A stretch of DNA of 64,000 nucleotides. It comes from Litsea cubeba. Taxonomy: Eukaryota > Streptophyta > Magnoliopsida > Laurales > Lauraceae. The notes under the pieces were generated by a model. That model was not told the DNA's origin, did not search any database, and worked only from the letters and a program-made list of their open reading frames with translations. The number at the start of each line of letters is the position of its first letter. Position 1 is the first letter of the stretch. Both the position numbers and the translations under genes were made by a program. The stretch spans positions 32,936,258-33,000,257 of the forward strand of contig CM022949.1 of NCBI GenBank assembly GCA_012931725.1, written 5' to 3'. Shown here piece after piece: positions 47,773-60,358 of the stretch.

Positions 47773-48550
47773 AGCTAGAATATCTTAGATTTGCAACCAT
47801 CAAGGATCTCTCTAGAAACAATCCAATAATACAGCAAATAATGAATCTAAACCGTTAGATGATTGGATAATAATTGATTGCACCGTCCTAAGCCTCCGAT
47901 CCACCAAAAGGTTGATCTTTAATGGGAATTATATATCTCTTGTCAATTGCCTTTCTTCTCCAATGTGATTGTTGGTTAGGAAGAAACCTCGTTCGTTCGT
48001 AGGCAAGAGAGTTACCCAATGATCTATTTATAGACCCAAAAGCTATGATCTCTGCTTCCATCGAGAAGAGAAAATCTCTCTATTCTGTCCCTTGATTTAG
48101 CAATTAATGGAAACTAAATAAAATCTTTCATTGACCAAGGATAAGCCATAAATGGAATATAAAGAGAGAGGACCGATCCACACATAAATATGGTCATGTG
48201 GGCCACACCAAGAAGATCGATCCAACATGAGAATCAATTCAATCACGAGTGAAGGTTCAGTGACTTAAAAATTGGGGCCTTACTGGCAAATCATGGGATG
48301 ACAAAAGTATCAAAGGGGCAGCACTTATCAAAGGTGGGCCCAATAATGCTGGACTGAATGGATGAAACATTTTTCCTGTCCTAATAACATTGAGGGGCAG
48401 ACCAAGGAAATCTTCCTTTTATGGGGCCACTATGTAAAAATTTTTTTGAGAAGGGGTCCATATGTAAAAAAATCCATGTAGTTTTTAAAGAAGCCCTCCC
48501 TCTCTTCTCCATTTGTCACCGTCTCTCTCTTCCCCTTTTCAATCAACGGT
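47773..48550. other. Intergenic sequence upstream of the PPR gene
   Basis: AT-rich with no recognisable coding sequence or mobile element. It may hold the distal promoter of the PPR gene. Confidence 0.4.
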
Positions 48551-48872
48551 TAAGATCTTCTGATTAGAGCATCTGATTGGACGATTTCTCTCATCCCATA
48601 ACCATCTGATAGGATGGTTGCATACTTTTGGTAATACAAACTTGGCTTTCCTTTGCACTTCTCCCCTTAATACTCGTATTTAGTACCGGGTTGACCTGGA
48701 TTCGACCCTTTTAAGATCTTCTGATTAGAGCATCTGATTGGACGATTTCTCTCATCCCATAACCATCTGATAGGATGGTTGCATACTTTTGGTAATACAA
48801 ACTTGGCTTTCCTTTGCACTTCTCCCCTTAATACTCGTATTTAGTACCGGGTTGACCTGGATTCGACCCTTT
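48551..48872 (+). repeat. Perfect 161-bp tandem duplication before the PPR start
   Basis: TAAGATCTTCTGATTAGAGC starts at 48,551 and again at 48,712. I find no difference between the two 161-bp units. The second ends about 50 bp before the ATG, so both lie in the PPR promoter or 5' UTR. Confidence 0.93.
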
Positions 48873-48923
48873 TACACCTCCACCTCAAGGAAAAAAAGAC
48901 CTTCTCCTTTACCTTTGATCTGA

Positions 48924-50938
48924 ATGAAATCTCTCAAACAAGCAATTAGACATCATTGTCACATCATAAAGAATGGGATCCTCCCATCTGTGTTCTTCAA
49001 TAACCAACTGATTGAGATCTACTCTAAAAATGGGCTTCTTTTTCAAGCACGCTACCTGTTTGACAGAATGCCTGAGAGAAACGTATTCACTTGGAATGCC
49101 ATTATTGCTGGTTATGTCAAAAACAATGGCTTAACAGAAGCACGGAGTCTCTTTGATTCAGCTAGAGAAAAGGACCGTGTCACTTACAATTCCATGATTT
49201 CGGGCTATGTGGGTGGAGGACATGAGTTCCAAGCTCTTGAACTCTTTGCTGAAATGCGGGGAAATGGAATTCATATTGATGACTTCACACTCACAAGAAT
49301 GCTGAATTTGGCGGCAAGGATGTTGGTTGTGGGATATGGAAAACAAATCCATGCTTATATGATGAAAACAGATAATGATTCGAATTGTTTCTGCGTAAGC
49401 TCTTTGATTGATATGTACTCGAAATGTGGGTGCTTTTTGGATGCTTTTCGAGTGTTTAGTGAGACGGGTGAGAGAGATCAGGTTTCTACGAACGCCATGG
49501 CTGCTGCTTGTTGTAGAGAAGGAGAGTTGGATTTGGCTTTGAATGTCTTTTGGAAAGACGTGGACTCAAATGACGCAGTCTCTTGGAACACTCTAATTTC
49601 GGGTTGTACTCAAAATGGTCGTGGAGAGATGGCATTGGAGCTGTTTGCTTTAATGGCAAAGAATGGAGTTAGAAAGAACGAACACACATTTGCTAGTGTA
49701 TTGAGTGCTTGCTCAAGTTTGGAGGCTTTGAAGCATGGGAAGGGAATCCATGCTTGTGTTTTGAAGAATGGTTTGAGCTCGAATTCATTCATAAGTGGTG
49801 GCTTAGTGGATTTCTATTGTAAATGCGATGATTTACAGTATGCAGAATTCGTTCATGCTACAATTCAAATAGAAAATGTTTTTGCAACTGCTTCGTTGAT
49901 TGTGGGCCATTCCTGTCGAGGGAACATGGTTGAAGCAAGGAAGCTTTTTGAATCATTAGTTGAAAAGAATTCTGTTGTATGGACGGCTTTGTTTTCTGGA
50001 TATATTAGAACTTTGCAATGCAATGCTGTTTTTGAACTATTTAGGGAGTTCAGAATGAAAGAAAAAAGGGTCCCTGATGCATTGATTCTCATCAATGTGC
50101 TAAGCGCGTGTGCAATACAATCAGCTCTCAATCACGGGAAGCAGATTCATACGTACATACTAAGGTCTGGGGTTGAGATTGAAGAGAAATTGGGCAGTGC
50201 TTTGGTTGACATGTATGCAAAATGCGGTGAGATTAAGTATTCAGAAGAAACATTTAAGCGAATTACTGGCAAGGATCGGGTTCTCTACAATGCAATGATG
50301 GGTGGCTTTGCGCACCATGGACGCGTGAATGAAACCATAGGGATATTCAAGGATATGTTACATAACTGTGTCAGACCCGATGCGATCACATTCATTGCCC
50401 TTCTCTCTGCTTGCCGACATGCGGGGTTAGTTGAAGAAGGGGAGAAGTATTTTGATTCTATGATAACAAATCATGGCATCTCACCTGAAATTGATCACTA
50501 TTCTTGCATTATTGATCTCCTAGGACGGGCAGGCCAGCTGGACAAGGCACTTTTAATGATTGAGAGAATGGAGGTGGAACCAGACGCAATAATATGGGGC
50601 ACATTTCTAAATGCTTGCAAGATGAACAGGAATGTAGAGTTGGCAAGAGAGGCGGAGGAGAAATTGTTAAGGATGGAAGAGGATAATGGGGCCAGATATG
50701 TGCAGTTGGCTAATACATATGCTGCCGAGGGGAATGGAGTGAAATGGGGAGGATAAGGAGGAAAATGAGAGGGATGGAGGTCAGAAAGCATGCTGGCTGC
50801 AGTTGGGTCTATGTGGAAAATAAGATGAAAATATTCGTCTCCAATGATAGATTACATCCAGAAGCAGAGGCTACTTATGGAATGTTGGAGACTTTGAATG
50901 AAGAAATGAAGTGTGGGGAACTAAGGGCCTGTTTGTAG
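48924..50938 (+). CDS. PPR protein, PLS class with E motif (C-terminal frameshift)
   Basis: An intron-free frame of 610 codons (48,924-50,756) carries tandem pentatricopeptide repeats. Examples are NQLIEIYSKNGLLFQARYLF, RNVFTWNAIIAGYVKNNGL, VSWNTLISGCTQNGRGEMAL and ALVDMYAKCGEIKYSEETF. It ends with an E-type region (SCIIDLLGRAGQLDKAL, IIWGTFLNACKMN). Such proteins bind organellar RNA, usually for editing or processing. The start MKSLKQAIRHH and overall pattern resemble Arabidopsis At3g18840 from memory. Near 50,736 one base seems missing (AATGGAGTG): frame 1 then stops at 50,754, while the neighbouring frame continues MGRIRRKMRGMEVRKHAGCS to a TAG at 50,936. The full product would be about 671 aa. 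No DYW domain. Either a real truncation of the E/E+ end or an assembly error. Confidence 0.88.
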
Positions 50939-50941
50939 CAA

Positions 50942-51086
50942 ATACATAGCATTTCATGGTCAAATAAATTCCACCAAAGGATCACTAAAGAGGCAACGGC
51001 TGAAGAATATGAGGTACATAGCACTTCATGGTCAAATAAGTTCCACCAAAGGATCATTAAAGAGGCAATGGCTGAAGAATATGAGG
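50942..51086 (+). repeat. 71-bp tandem duplication just after the PPR gene
   Basis: ACATAGCATTTCATGGTCAA at 50,943 is repeated with a few changes at 51,014. Both units run through GCTGAAGAATATGAGGT. Confidence 0.85.
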
Positions 51087-52904
51087 TGAGGGGCGACGAA
51101 TATAAGAGGTTGAGGTCTATTGATAACCAAAAGCTCTAGCTGTTAGTGAATGATAGAACAATGTATATCAAAGGGTCCTGATAAGATGTAGATGAGAATT
51201 TGACTTTCCTAGGATTTGAATTGCAAGGGTGATCGTGGGGTATTGATTTCCCATCTTCCCTTGATCAATTTCCATTAAAGGAAGGCTATTTGATGGTCAT
51301 TTTTGGATATTCACCTCTGTTTCTTCGTTTTTGACCAATCATAGAAATACATGGTCTTAGAATTTCTAGGAATGTAACTACATGAAACAAAGAGGTCCTA
51401 AGCTTTTTAACTTTTGGTGTATGAATTTTCCCCCTCCAAATTCAAGGTTCCTGCTCCTACATAGGATTTGAGACTAGCTGTTGTGAGGAGGGATTTCCAC
51501 TTTCTTGTTGTTTTGTGACTTAATCTAGGATTATGCAGTGGTGGTTCTTTGTTAAATTATGGTTTGTACAATATTGAAGACAAAAAATCATGTTGGAGGT
51601 TGGACTCTTATCTTGGTTCCATACTTTCCCTTTTGAGAGTGTCACTAGCCTCTTTTGAGGGTTTCTCTTGTTCAACAGGGCACCTTCCTTTGAATGGTTA
51701 TAAAATGCAGTTTCTTGTTTGAATTGGACTTTCATAAGCAAGTTTCTCTTCCTCAAATTAACAGAGAGGGTATTGGATTTTTGACTTGGGGACCTTGAAC
51801 GCTAATGTTTTTGCTATTCCATTAATATAGAAGTATTTTTCTTTCGGCTATAATTGGTCTGTGCATATTGTTGAATTTATTGTTATATGTATAACATTGA
51901 TGTTAATAGGAATATAGGTGGTTCCTTTTCGTTCCATGGAAGAATTAGCTACCATATAAGGTTGAACATATTCTTATCCTTCACCTTTTGGCATTAATGG
52001 TCTGGACTCATGGAACAGTGTTACCTCTGAGAATTTATACAGGTGCGGTCAATATTCTTCTTATTTGTGTTGTTTCCAGGCTTATGGTTTTCAACTTAAA
52101 GACAAGTAGAGTAAGATTTGAGTGTTTACATTTGTGCTCTTTGTATGAATAATAGAAAAAATATATGTTTTATAGGTTTGAGCCTTTTGTCGTTTGTTTT
52201 GATTCATGGGATTTTAAAACAATAAAATTGTTGTGAGCATTTTCTTTATTTTAGTGGTTTAGGTTTTATGGATTTGAGTTTCTCTGGTTTGGGATTGGAG
52301 TGTTTAGGTTCCACAGATTTGAGTTTCATTTCGCTTGTCTGATTTGGTCTTTTTTTTCCTTTTTTTTTTTTTTTCTGATTCTAAGATTTGTTTTTTCCCC
52401 ATTTGGTGCTTTTATGTTAAAAGATTTTGGAGCTGTAGGAGAGAGTTTTTTTTTTTTTTTTTTTGTTTCTTTCAGTATTAGAAATGAGATCTAGAGTTTA
52501 TTTTCTTTGAATGTAAACAATTGTATTTTTTTGCTAGCCATGAAACTCTTCCCGTTTATGCTCTCTTTATCACCTCTTTGGTGTTAATATTTGCCAATTG
52601 CATTTTGGAGGTCATCCAGACAAATCCATATGACTGAGTTGCACTCATGTATTGGATAGCAAATTTCCTACCTATTCTAATGTATAACAAGTTGCAGATG
52701 ATTATTTATGAAGCGTCAGGATCGAAAAAAATCAAACTAGGCATGCACCCTATCTTCTGGCAGCCATTACTTTTGATTCAACTGTTAGATTTGCAATTCT
52801 AATATATCATTGGAAAACTCTAAATGAGGAGGTCAATGTAGCAAATGGGCCATTCCCATTTGAGGTTCATGTTCATTGTGAACTTCCATAATTCATGCAG
52901 AGAT
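51087..52904. other. PPR 3' flank and intergenic sequence
   Basis: AT-rich, with several long T runs (about 52,350, 52,448). No gene recognised on either strand; a 78-codon minus-strand frame at 51,520-51,756 matches nothing I know. It ends at the A3 boundary. Confidence 0.45.
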
Positions 52905-54527
52905 TGCTTGCTCTATATAATATAATAGGTAATGAATTAAAGAGAAGCACATCGTTTTAACTAGGTATTCTATTACAGGCCACCGCACACACATAACAGT
53001 TTTATTTTGCTCTGAATTACAATAACATAGACATCCATGGTTTGGACTAATGGCCCTTCAGCCATATGTGAGTAGAAACAAGCTGTTGACCTGATGGACC
53101 TCATGTATTATTACTCCCCAAAACTCTTGGCATTTGATGGTGATTGTAACTTATGATTGATAGCACCTTCTAAGTATATATAAAAACAAAAGCTTGGATT
53201 GAGGTGAACGTCTGATCTGGGTTTCTTTGGTCATAGTCTGTTTTTTTTTTTTGGTACGTATGGTCTTAGTCTTTTAACACTTGATCCAACTGAGAATGGC
53301 ATTTATCTCCAGAAAGACATTCCAGCAGTAGAATGATAGCCAAGTTTATGAGGTGATGGATGGCAAGTAGAATAGCATCTGCTAAAATCAGACTTTTGTA
53401 TTTTGTTGCAGTCAATGAGGTGGATAATCTCTAGAGACATTAAATTGAATAATATCTAGAAATTAGCAGTGTAAACATTTCAATTTTCCATCTCATAGGC
53501 ATCCATTCCATTAGAATTGTAATTTCCCAAGTCAAAGCAGCTTCAGGCTTCAGCCATTAATCCGTTAAACCATACCATGTCGGCAATTCATCAGTTGAAG
53601 TACGAAATATGTAATATTACATAGTCTATTTAATAATAGCTCTTTACACTAGATTCCTTATTGAAAAGTTCATTATAGATACTAATTGCAGTCAACTCAA
53701 CAGTGGTACGATATGTAATCTCATCATGTGATCTTGCAAGACTGAAAAGTTTGAAGTTTGATTATTTTCTCTATAAAAACAATAAGCTGAAGATAAAAGA
53801 GACCAAATGATCTCTTAATGTCAAAGGATGTTTGCATATGCTGTACAGATTTGGATGCCTTTCTTAAAAGCATTATTATTACCAAGTAACAGAATCTACA
53901 ATTTCTACAGTAGTGATGAAAACCTTGAGGAAACTGCAGCGTGTTGCATGTATATATCATTGTAACGGATAAAATTAGGATGAATCTGCAGGGAAAAAGA
54001 GGAACTATATATTGATCATGTTTCCTGGAACTATATACTGATCATTGAGTTGATGATTGTAGTAATCCTCAAGTTTGGAACATTATAGAATGGGGTGAAT
54101 GAACATTATAGAATGGGGTGAATGTCTTGGCGATTTGAACCATTTGATCTGATCACCAAATTGTAAATAAGGCTACCAAAGGATTGATGTGACCTTCCAG
54201 TCCCTGGTAACCTTTGGGCAATTCAGATTATCAAAAAGGGAAAAAAGGACGCCACCAACGTGTACATATTTAAGGGCCAAATATGTTCTTCATAGAGAAG
54301 TACTCAGTTTAAACCATGCAAGTCACAGTCACATACAAATTTTATAGGGAGATTGTTAAGGAGAACAAGGCAAGGAACACACTTATACTATGACAAGCAG
54401 TTACAATATTGGTTCTTTTTCACTGTGTTGTGGGTTCACACTGATTTTAGAATGATCTGTTGTTTTTTTCCATAATTTGACTGAATGATTGTGTTGTTTT
54501 TTTTCATGTGGGACTTTTTTGTTTTAG

Positions 54528-54711
54528 CTATAGATATGTAGATCTGCTCTTCATGGACACTAGACCGTCTTTGCTCAAAAATCCATATGAGGATGTGATC
54601 CACATTCCAGTGCATTCAAATGGTAGACCTTCCAGGTCCATGCTCAATAATCACAATGATAAGAGGATCTCAAGTTCTCAAACTATCCATTTAGAGGAAT
54701 TTCTCTGTTGA
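54528..54711 (+). other. Exon-like block of unknown gene, open in A3
   Basis: A polypyrimidine tract and TTTTAG acceptor-like site precede a 60-codon open frame that ends in TGA. The peptide starts YRYVDLLFMDTRPSLLKNPY and ends HLEEFLC. The matching block in A2 (35,345-35,527) has lost one base (AAAATCCTATG versus AAAATCCATATG), and the A1 block (1,170-1,351) has several changes that break the frame. I do not recognise the family. An intact frame in one copy with frame-breaking changes in two suggests remnants of a once-coding exon, but chance is possible. Confidence 0.35.
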
Positions 54712-56720
54712 ATGTGAGCTTTCTTAGCCTTGTCTTGAGCATGTATAACTGCTGGTTATATACAACATCTAATTAATTAGATATGCTTGTAACAGACCTA
54801 TAACACTGCAGTCTCAGATCTTATCAATGTTATACAGGTTTGGAATTTGGATCTAAGGATGCAGTGTCCAGAATCCTGTTCCTGCCTCTTGACTGAAAAG
54901 AGATTCCCAATAAAAATGTACTGCTATTTCCCTTTCTTGCACAGTTACAGGATAATCTAGTGGCCATCTGATAAATTGAGTGTTTTCCTTGCTGATAGCA
55001 TCATATGTTTTTAGTTGGAAAAGAAAAGGATTACTTCTTGAGTGGTGGGAGTGATTTCCAAGCTAGAGGAAAATAAAACAGAATCAAATGGAGCAGGACA
55101 CAAAGCTATCCCTCTTCATCCATGTATCTACTGTACGGTGTTCTGTCCATGTGAAGTAATATTTGCACATCCCTCTTTTCATTGAATGGAGGAGGGTCAT
55201 GTCAGATTAGTAGTCATCTATTGAAAGACTTCCATACTAGAGTATGAATTCCACTCATTTTAAGATTTGAGTAGAACTCTTTTAGCCATCCCCCAATTGA
55301 TGGGACAAGGCTCTGTTGATGATCATGATGATGATGAGCCATAGGACAAAAGAGTGAGCATCAAATGGGAAAAAGGGGGATCATCTCTCTTCACTGAATA
55401 TTTGAATAAACAGTCCTAAACACCAATCAATTTGGCAAACTAGGCTGAGAATAAAACAACAGGTCTGTCTCATATTCATCAAACCTTGAAACTGTGTTTT
55501 AAAATCAGACATCAGAGAAAAAATCTTCTATTTTGGACCACGCTTTGATTGTGCAAGTTAACCATGACAGGAATATTAGTAGCGAAATCATCAAGGATCT
55601 CCGAGTACTATATATTTCTTAAATACGAAAAAAAAAAACCTATGTATTTCATCCAGCCAGATTTCAACTAACCACATTCAGGTCTCATTAATCTACCTGG
55701 TGTCCAAAAAAACCTCTTGCCAATCCACTTACAGATTCAGTAATCTCCCAAAAAGGATTTTCTGGCTGCTATTTTTCTTTGTGTTAATCCAGACATGAGG
55801 ATCTTAAAAGACTCATAAAAATTGGCTCTGTAATAGAATTTAGGTAGTGACTTGAGTGTCATCTCAGCACCTTTATCAGGCACTTTTGTGTAGACTAAGA
55901 ACAGTTAGCTCTTTTTCTTAAAAAAAAAAAGGAGAAGAAACGGTAAGTTCTTGATTGATGGTCTCCTCTACAGAATTTGTTCCACCCATGTCTTCTGCTC
56001 TACGAATTTAGCATCCAAAATCTTGATTTCAGGGCCCTGATTCGGAAACAAAATCTGGGTCTAAAAAGCCCCTAGCTTATAGTGTTTAAGATGAGAAGCA
56101 ACTTAATTCAAGAGTTCAGTAAGCTTGTGAGTGCTCTCTCTATACTTCTTGAAGGTTTAGGATTTTTGTTTAAGTAATGCCACGTATGCTTCGGAGTTGA
56201 TTCCTTTTCAAAACTTGTCCTTGCAGCCTAATTTTCCGGTTGTTGATGTGCAGCCTAATTTGCTTCTTGTCGATGTGGGAAAGTTTGTTTAAACAAAAAC
56301 AGGCAATTACTCTATCGGAAAGTACAGTTGGGTTACAGATTTAGTGCTAGTGCGAGGTCTAGTTTAGCTGTTATGTAGTTTAAATGAAAGTATCATAATT
56401 CAGTTAGGTGTATGTTCCCTTTTCCCATTTCATGATTCACTTATTTCTATATGTATTTTGAATATTTTCCTCTTTTTTTTTCGTTAATGTGGCTGTTAAT
56501 AATAAATATTTGTTTGCGTTAGTCATGCATATGTAATCTTTATGAATGTTGATATATAATGAGCACACTAGTTTCTCTATAGATTATTATGAATCTTCAG
56601 GAAGTTGGTTCACCACGGATGAGAAATCTCTTATTGCTTTCACCATGGATGGTTCACCAAGATTCTGATATTCTTGTTGTTGTTGTTGTTGTTCTTCTTC
56701 TTTTTGTCAATATCATGTAG

Positions 56721-56824
56721 ATGATAGATTTGAACCTGAATAGAATATTGTCTTCTGTGGTAGCAATTCAGGAAACAGAAAGGTTTTCAGTGATGCTTCT
56801 CTTGAACTTGGAAGAGAACTAGTG
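56721..56824 (+). pseudogene. LOG-like first-exon fragment in A3
   Basis: Third copy of the LOG-like fragment, matching A2 in this stretch, including the same in-frame TAG. All three copies sharing the stop implies that the fragment was already dead before the segment multiplied. Confidence 0.6.
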
Positions 56825-59540
56825 GGTGTTCTTCTTGGTGCAACTTTGTGTCAAGGCTCTTGTGTGCGTGTGAGTGCGTGTTTTTTTTTTTTTTGTATTA
56901 CTTGTTTTCTTTTGCAGGTGAGAAGGTTGTCTTGTTCTTGGGTATGAAAACAAACTTCTTCATTTTTTCTTCCCTCCTTTTCCTTTGTTATTCATGTAGA
57001 GATTATTATGGTTTCTTTAAGAAGCAAGCAAACACAACCACTGGTTCTGAAATGACAACAACAATATCCTTTACTGCTACTTTTGTCAGATTTGTGATTG
57101 TTTGATTTTTCCTCTGTTGCTTAATTTCAACTTCTGCTCAAGGAAATTTGCTTCAAAATTTGCAAACCCCCAACTTCTATTCTTTGAATGCATTGAACTC
57201 TGCAGTCGGCTGGACTTTTGAGGATTAGTTACTTTCTTTTTTCTTTTTGTATTTAATTATGTTTCCAATTTCTGCATTAGTTACTTTTTCTTAGCAGATT
57301 AGATGATGTTTTCTGTGATGGGTCTTTAATTGAAGAACTTTTTTCCTTAGAAACCAGGGATTTTTATGCAAATTGTTTTCATTGTAGATATATCATAGCA
57401 CCGCTCTCTTTTTACATGTGTATGGGATGGTATGCAAGTTCTAATCAGTATACATTATTCCCTCAACTACTTTGTCATCGAACAGGCGTCTAAGCACCCA
57501 TGAACACACACCACATCTATAGCATTACTGTTGAATCTATCCATTAACAAGAATAGATCATATTGAATTAAGTTTAAACATTGAGTGCTTCTAATCAGTA
57601 AATTTCATTCTTTTGCATTGAATTAAGTTTTGTTTGATGCCATATTGAAGTGAACTTTTAGTCACAATAGGAGCCAAGTCTTTTGGGCAATCAGATTCTT
57701 ATCTAGCTGAAGGAGGTAGGAATTTGGATGGATGTGGAGTAATTAATCTGAGTTCAAAACTGAATTTGTATTGGAAACAGAGACTGTAGATTATTAGCAA
57801 GAAGGTGGATTTTCTTCTTGTTATTTAACCCTGTCCTACTTTTTTCTACCAACTGACTTATTGGGTCAAAATATGAGTTTCAGTTAAAAAAATGGGGCAG
57901 ATCATATGGAGCAGATCAATGAAAATCATATGTCTGTGGGTAAGGTATTTGAAATTAGTACAAGTTCCTTGTTAGAGCATTCTTTGCCATTGAAAGCTGT
58001 ATTAATTCTAAACTAGGTGACTGCTACTAGTCAATAAACCTACTTCACATGAGAACCTGCCGTATCAACCTATAGTGCTCATTAATCTATTAAGTGCTAT
58101 TCAAATTGACCAGCCTAATTAACTCTGTTTACTGGTGGTATTCACAGTGTATTCATCTTTCATAAATCTAATGTGCCGATTTACAAATTAACTAAAGCAT
58201 GATGTGAATTTCCAAGATTTAGCTATGATTGATGGTACCATGCTTTTGTTATGCAATTGGAGTTCTGCATGTGTTTTCTCATTATAGTTGTCTTATTTCT
58301 TTCTTCTGCAAATTACTTGGACTCAAGGCATTTGATATCATGCGAACTTCATGCCAAATCCCCTGGCTTATCTTAGAATGTGAACATCGGGTTTGGATTG
58401 GCAATGCGTATACGATAACTAGTGCAGCTTCCAAAAATTAAGTGTTTGTTCTCCATCTCTTCAACACGCACAAACACATCAGATGAACTTTTTTCTATAT
58501 TTTTGATGTTAATATATTGTATAGTATTACCCTTTTTTTGGTATGCGAACACTATTTTTACATTAATGTCATTTTCTTATTCTCTGGCTGATCATCTTTC
58601 CGCACATTTGTAAGAAAAAGGGTCCAGTGAAATTGTCCTTAAAGCAATGGGGAGAGCTATCAATTAAGTGTGAGATGATTGCTGAGTTGATTAAGGTGCC
58701 TTTTTCTTTTGTAAAAACATGTGTATATTTGGTAGGTTTCTTGTCTTTATGTTGGGTACTTTTGCATTAGGTTAATGACATCTTCTTAAAAATGATTTTC
58801 TTCATGTCAAAATGCATTTTAATTTTCAGAGTAGGATTGTTGGTCTCCATCAAAACATATCAATTGGTTCTACTGATGTTTCCGATACATGGGAGCCTTT
58901 GGAAGATGGTCTTCTTATGTAGGGTGTTCTTTCACCTCTTGTTCTTCCATTATTGGTTTACACATCTAGAGTATCTAGATAAATATGCTCCTTTTCTTTA
59001 TCTTGCAGTCTAGAAAGTAGAAACTACCCGCCTTGTATCAATGATCACAATAACTTTGTCCAAGGAGGAGTTGGATGGGTCCTCCAAAGGGTAATGGGGA
59101 ATTTAGTTTCAATTTACTTCTAATTTGGGGTTTTCAATGGTTACTTTTCCTGCTTCTCTCTTTTTTTTATTTTCTTTTTTGATAATCAAATCCGATTGTG
59201 TTGTAATGATGCGAAGTCTAATATTTGTGTCATGTTTAATTGACATGAATAGGTGAACCTGAAGAAACAACCTTATCTACTTTGTTGAACATGGGCTTCA
59301 CTGTGATTAATTTTAATTAAAACCTGCATCATTCTCTTTTCTTATTAATGCTTATCTGATTTTTCTTGTTCAAATTATGATAGCACTTAGAACAAATTTG
59401 AAAATATGTGCTTTATGGTTTCTCAAGTTCTAAGTGGAATGACTAACTTCAGTATCGCTATGGTAGGTTGCATCATTATTTAGTAAGAGTAATAAGAAAA
59501 TTGTAATCACTATCAGTAATCTTTTCTTTTTCCTTTTTAG

Positions 59541-59730
59541 CACAGTGCAATTGTATTATTTATGATAGGCATCCTTTACTAATGGAGCAATCTGTTGATC
59601 ATAGTGGCCAAGAACATGTCATTTCAATGCCTCTCAAGTTCAAGAAGAGGAACACCACCGGCCCACAGGTGCAACATTATGGAATGCACAAAGTGCGGGG
59701 ACAGGAACTCTTTGCCTTTTTTTTCTTTTA
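59541..59730 (+). other. Exon-like block of unknown gene (A3; also A1, A2)
   Basis: A strong pyrimidine tract and TTTTTAG site precede a frame encoding RHPLLMEQSVDHSGQEHVIS and then a lysine-rich MPLKFKKRNTTGP stretch. The frame then enters the first 281-bp tandem unit and stops at TAG. Corresponding blocks lie at about 6,497-6,690 (A1) and 40,351-40,540 (A2, with a one-base deletion in AGGACACC). Family not recognised; probably a decayed terminal exon, or a chance frame. Confidence 0.3.
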
Positions 59731-60232
59731 GAAATGAAGTGGATGAATGTTCTTAGAATGTTGTGGGTTGTGACTGTGTTATATATGTATGGATTTCCAA
59801 ATAATGTAAATTATACATTTGAGTTTAATCTAGCATAGTGATTCCAATTTTAAATTCTGTGAACCATTTGATGATGTGTAAGATGAATGTGTATAGATGT
59901 GAATGCTACAATTTCTAGGTTTCAATTTTTTTATGGTGATTTAAAAAAGGTGCAACATTATGGAATGCACAAAGTGCGGGGACAGGAACTCTTTGCCCTT
60001 TTATTTCTTTTAGAAATGAAGGGGATGAATGTTCTCAGAATGTTGTGGGTTGTGACTGTTATATATGTATGGATTTCCAAATAATGTAAATTATACTTTT
60101 GAGTTTAATCTAGCATATTGATTCCGATTTTAAATTCTGTGAACCATTTGATGATGTGTAAGATGAATGTGTATAGATGTGAATGCTACAATTTCTAGGT
60201 TTCAGTTTTTTTAAGGTGATTTAAAAAAAAAT
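59668..60232 (+). repeat. 281-bp tandem repeat, two units (A3)
   Basis: Units start at 59,668 and 59,949. The first unit carries variants of the first A2 unit and the second carries those of the last A2 unit, so A2 gained its middle unit or A3 lost one. Confidence 0.85.
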
Positions 60233-60289
60233 GCATTTACTGGCAAATAATAAAATTTGCCACAGCATTTTTTTAAAAATAATAATAAA

Positions 60290-60350
60290 ACCGGAATGGT
60301 TCAAAATTGGAACGGTTTTGAAATGGACCCGGAACGAACTGAAAAACTGT
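60290..60350. mobile_element. Truncated foldback element at the end of A3
   Basis: Only the first about 60 bp of the left arm remain (CCGGAATGGTTCAAAATTGG onward). Homology to A1 and A2 stops here and unrelated LTR-like sequence follows, so this marks the A3 breakpoint. Confidence 0.65.
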
Positions 60351-60358
60351 TTATTCAA

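Larger units (their letters stand above)
52905..60350 (+). repeat. Segmental duplication copy A3
   Basis: Third direct copy, nearly identical to A2 over long runs. It begins at the same sequence as A2 and ends at about 60,350, inside the left arm of the foldback element that is complete in A1 and A2. Sequence beyond this point is unrelated to the module. A2 and A3 share small variants that A1 lacks, for example extra bases near 38,890 and 58,080, and both lack the 337-bp insert of A1. This supports a branching order of A1 versus (A2, A3). Confidence 0.9.

Noticed and set aside
49158..50131. Minus-strand frames over the PPR gene
   Set aside because: They are antisense shadows of the conserved PPR frame.
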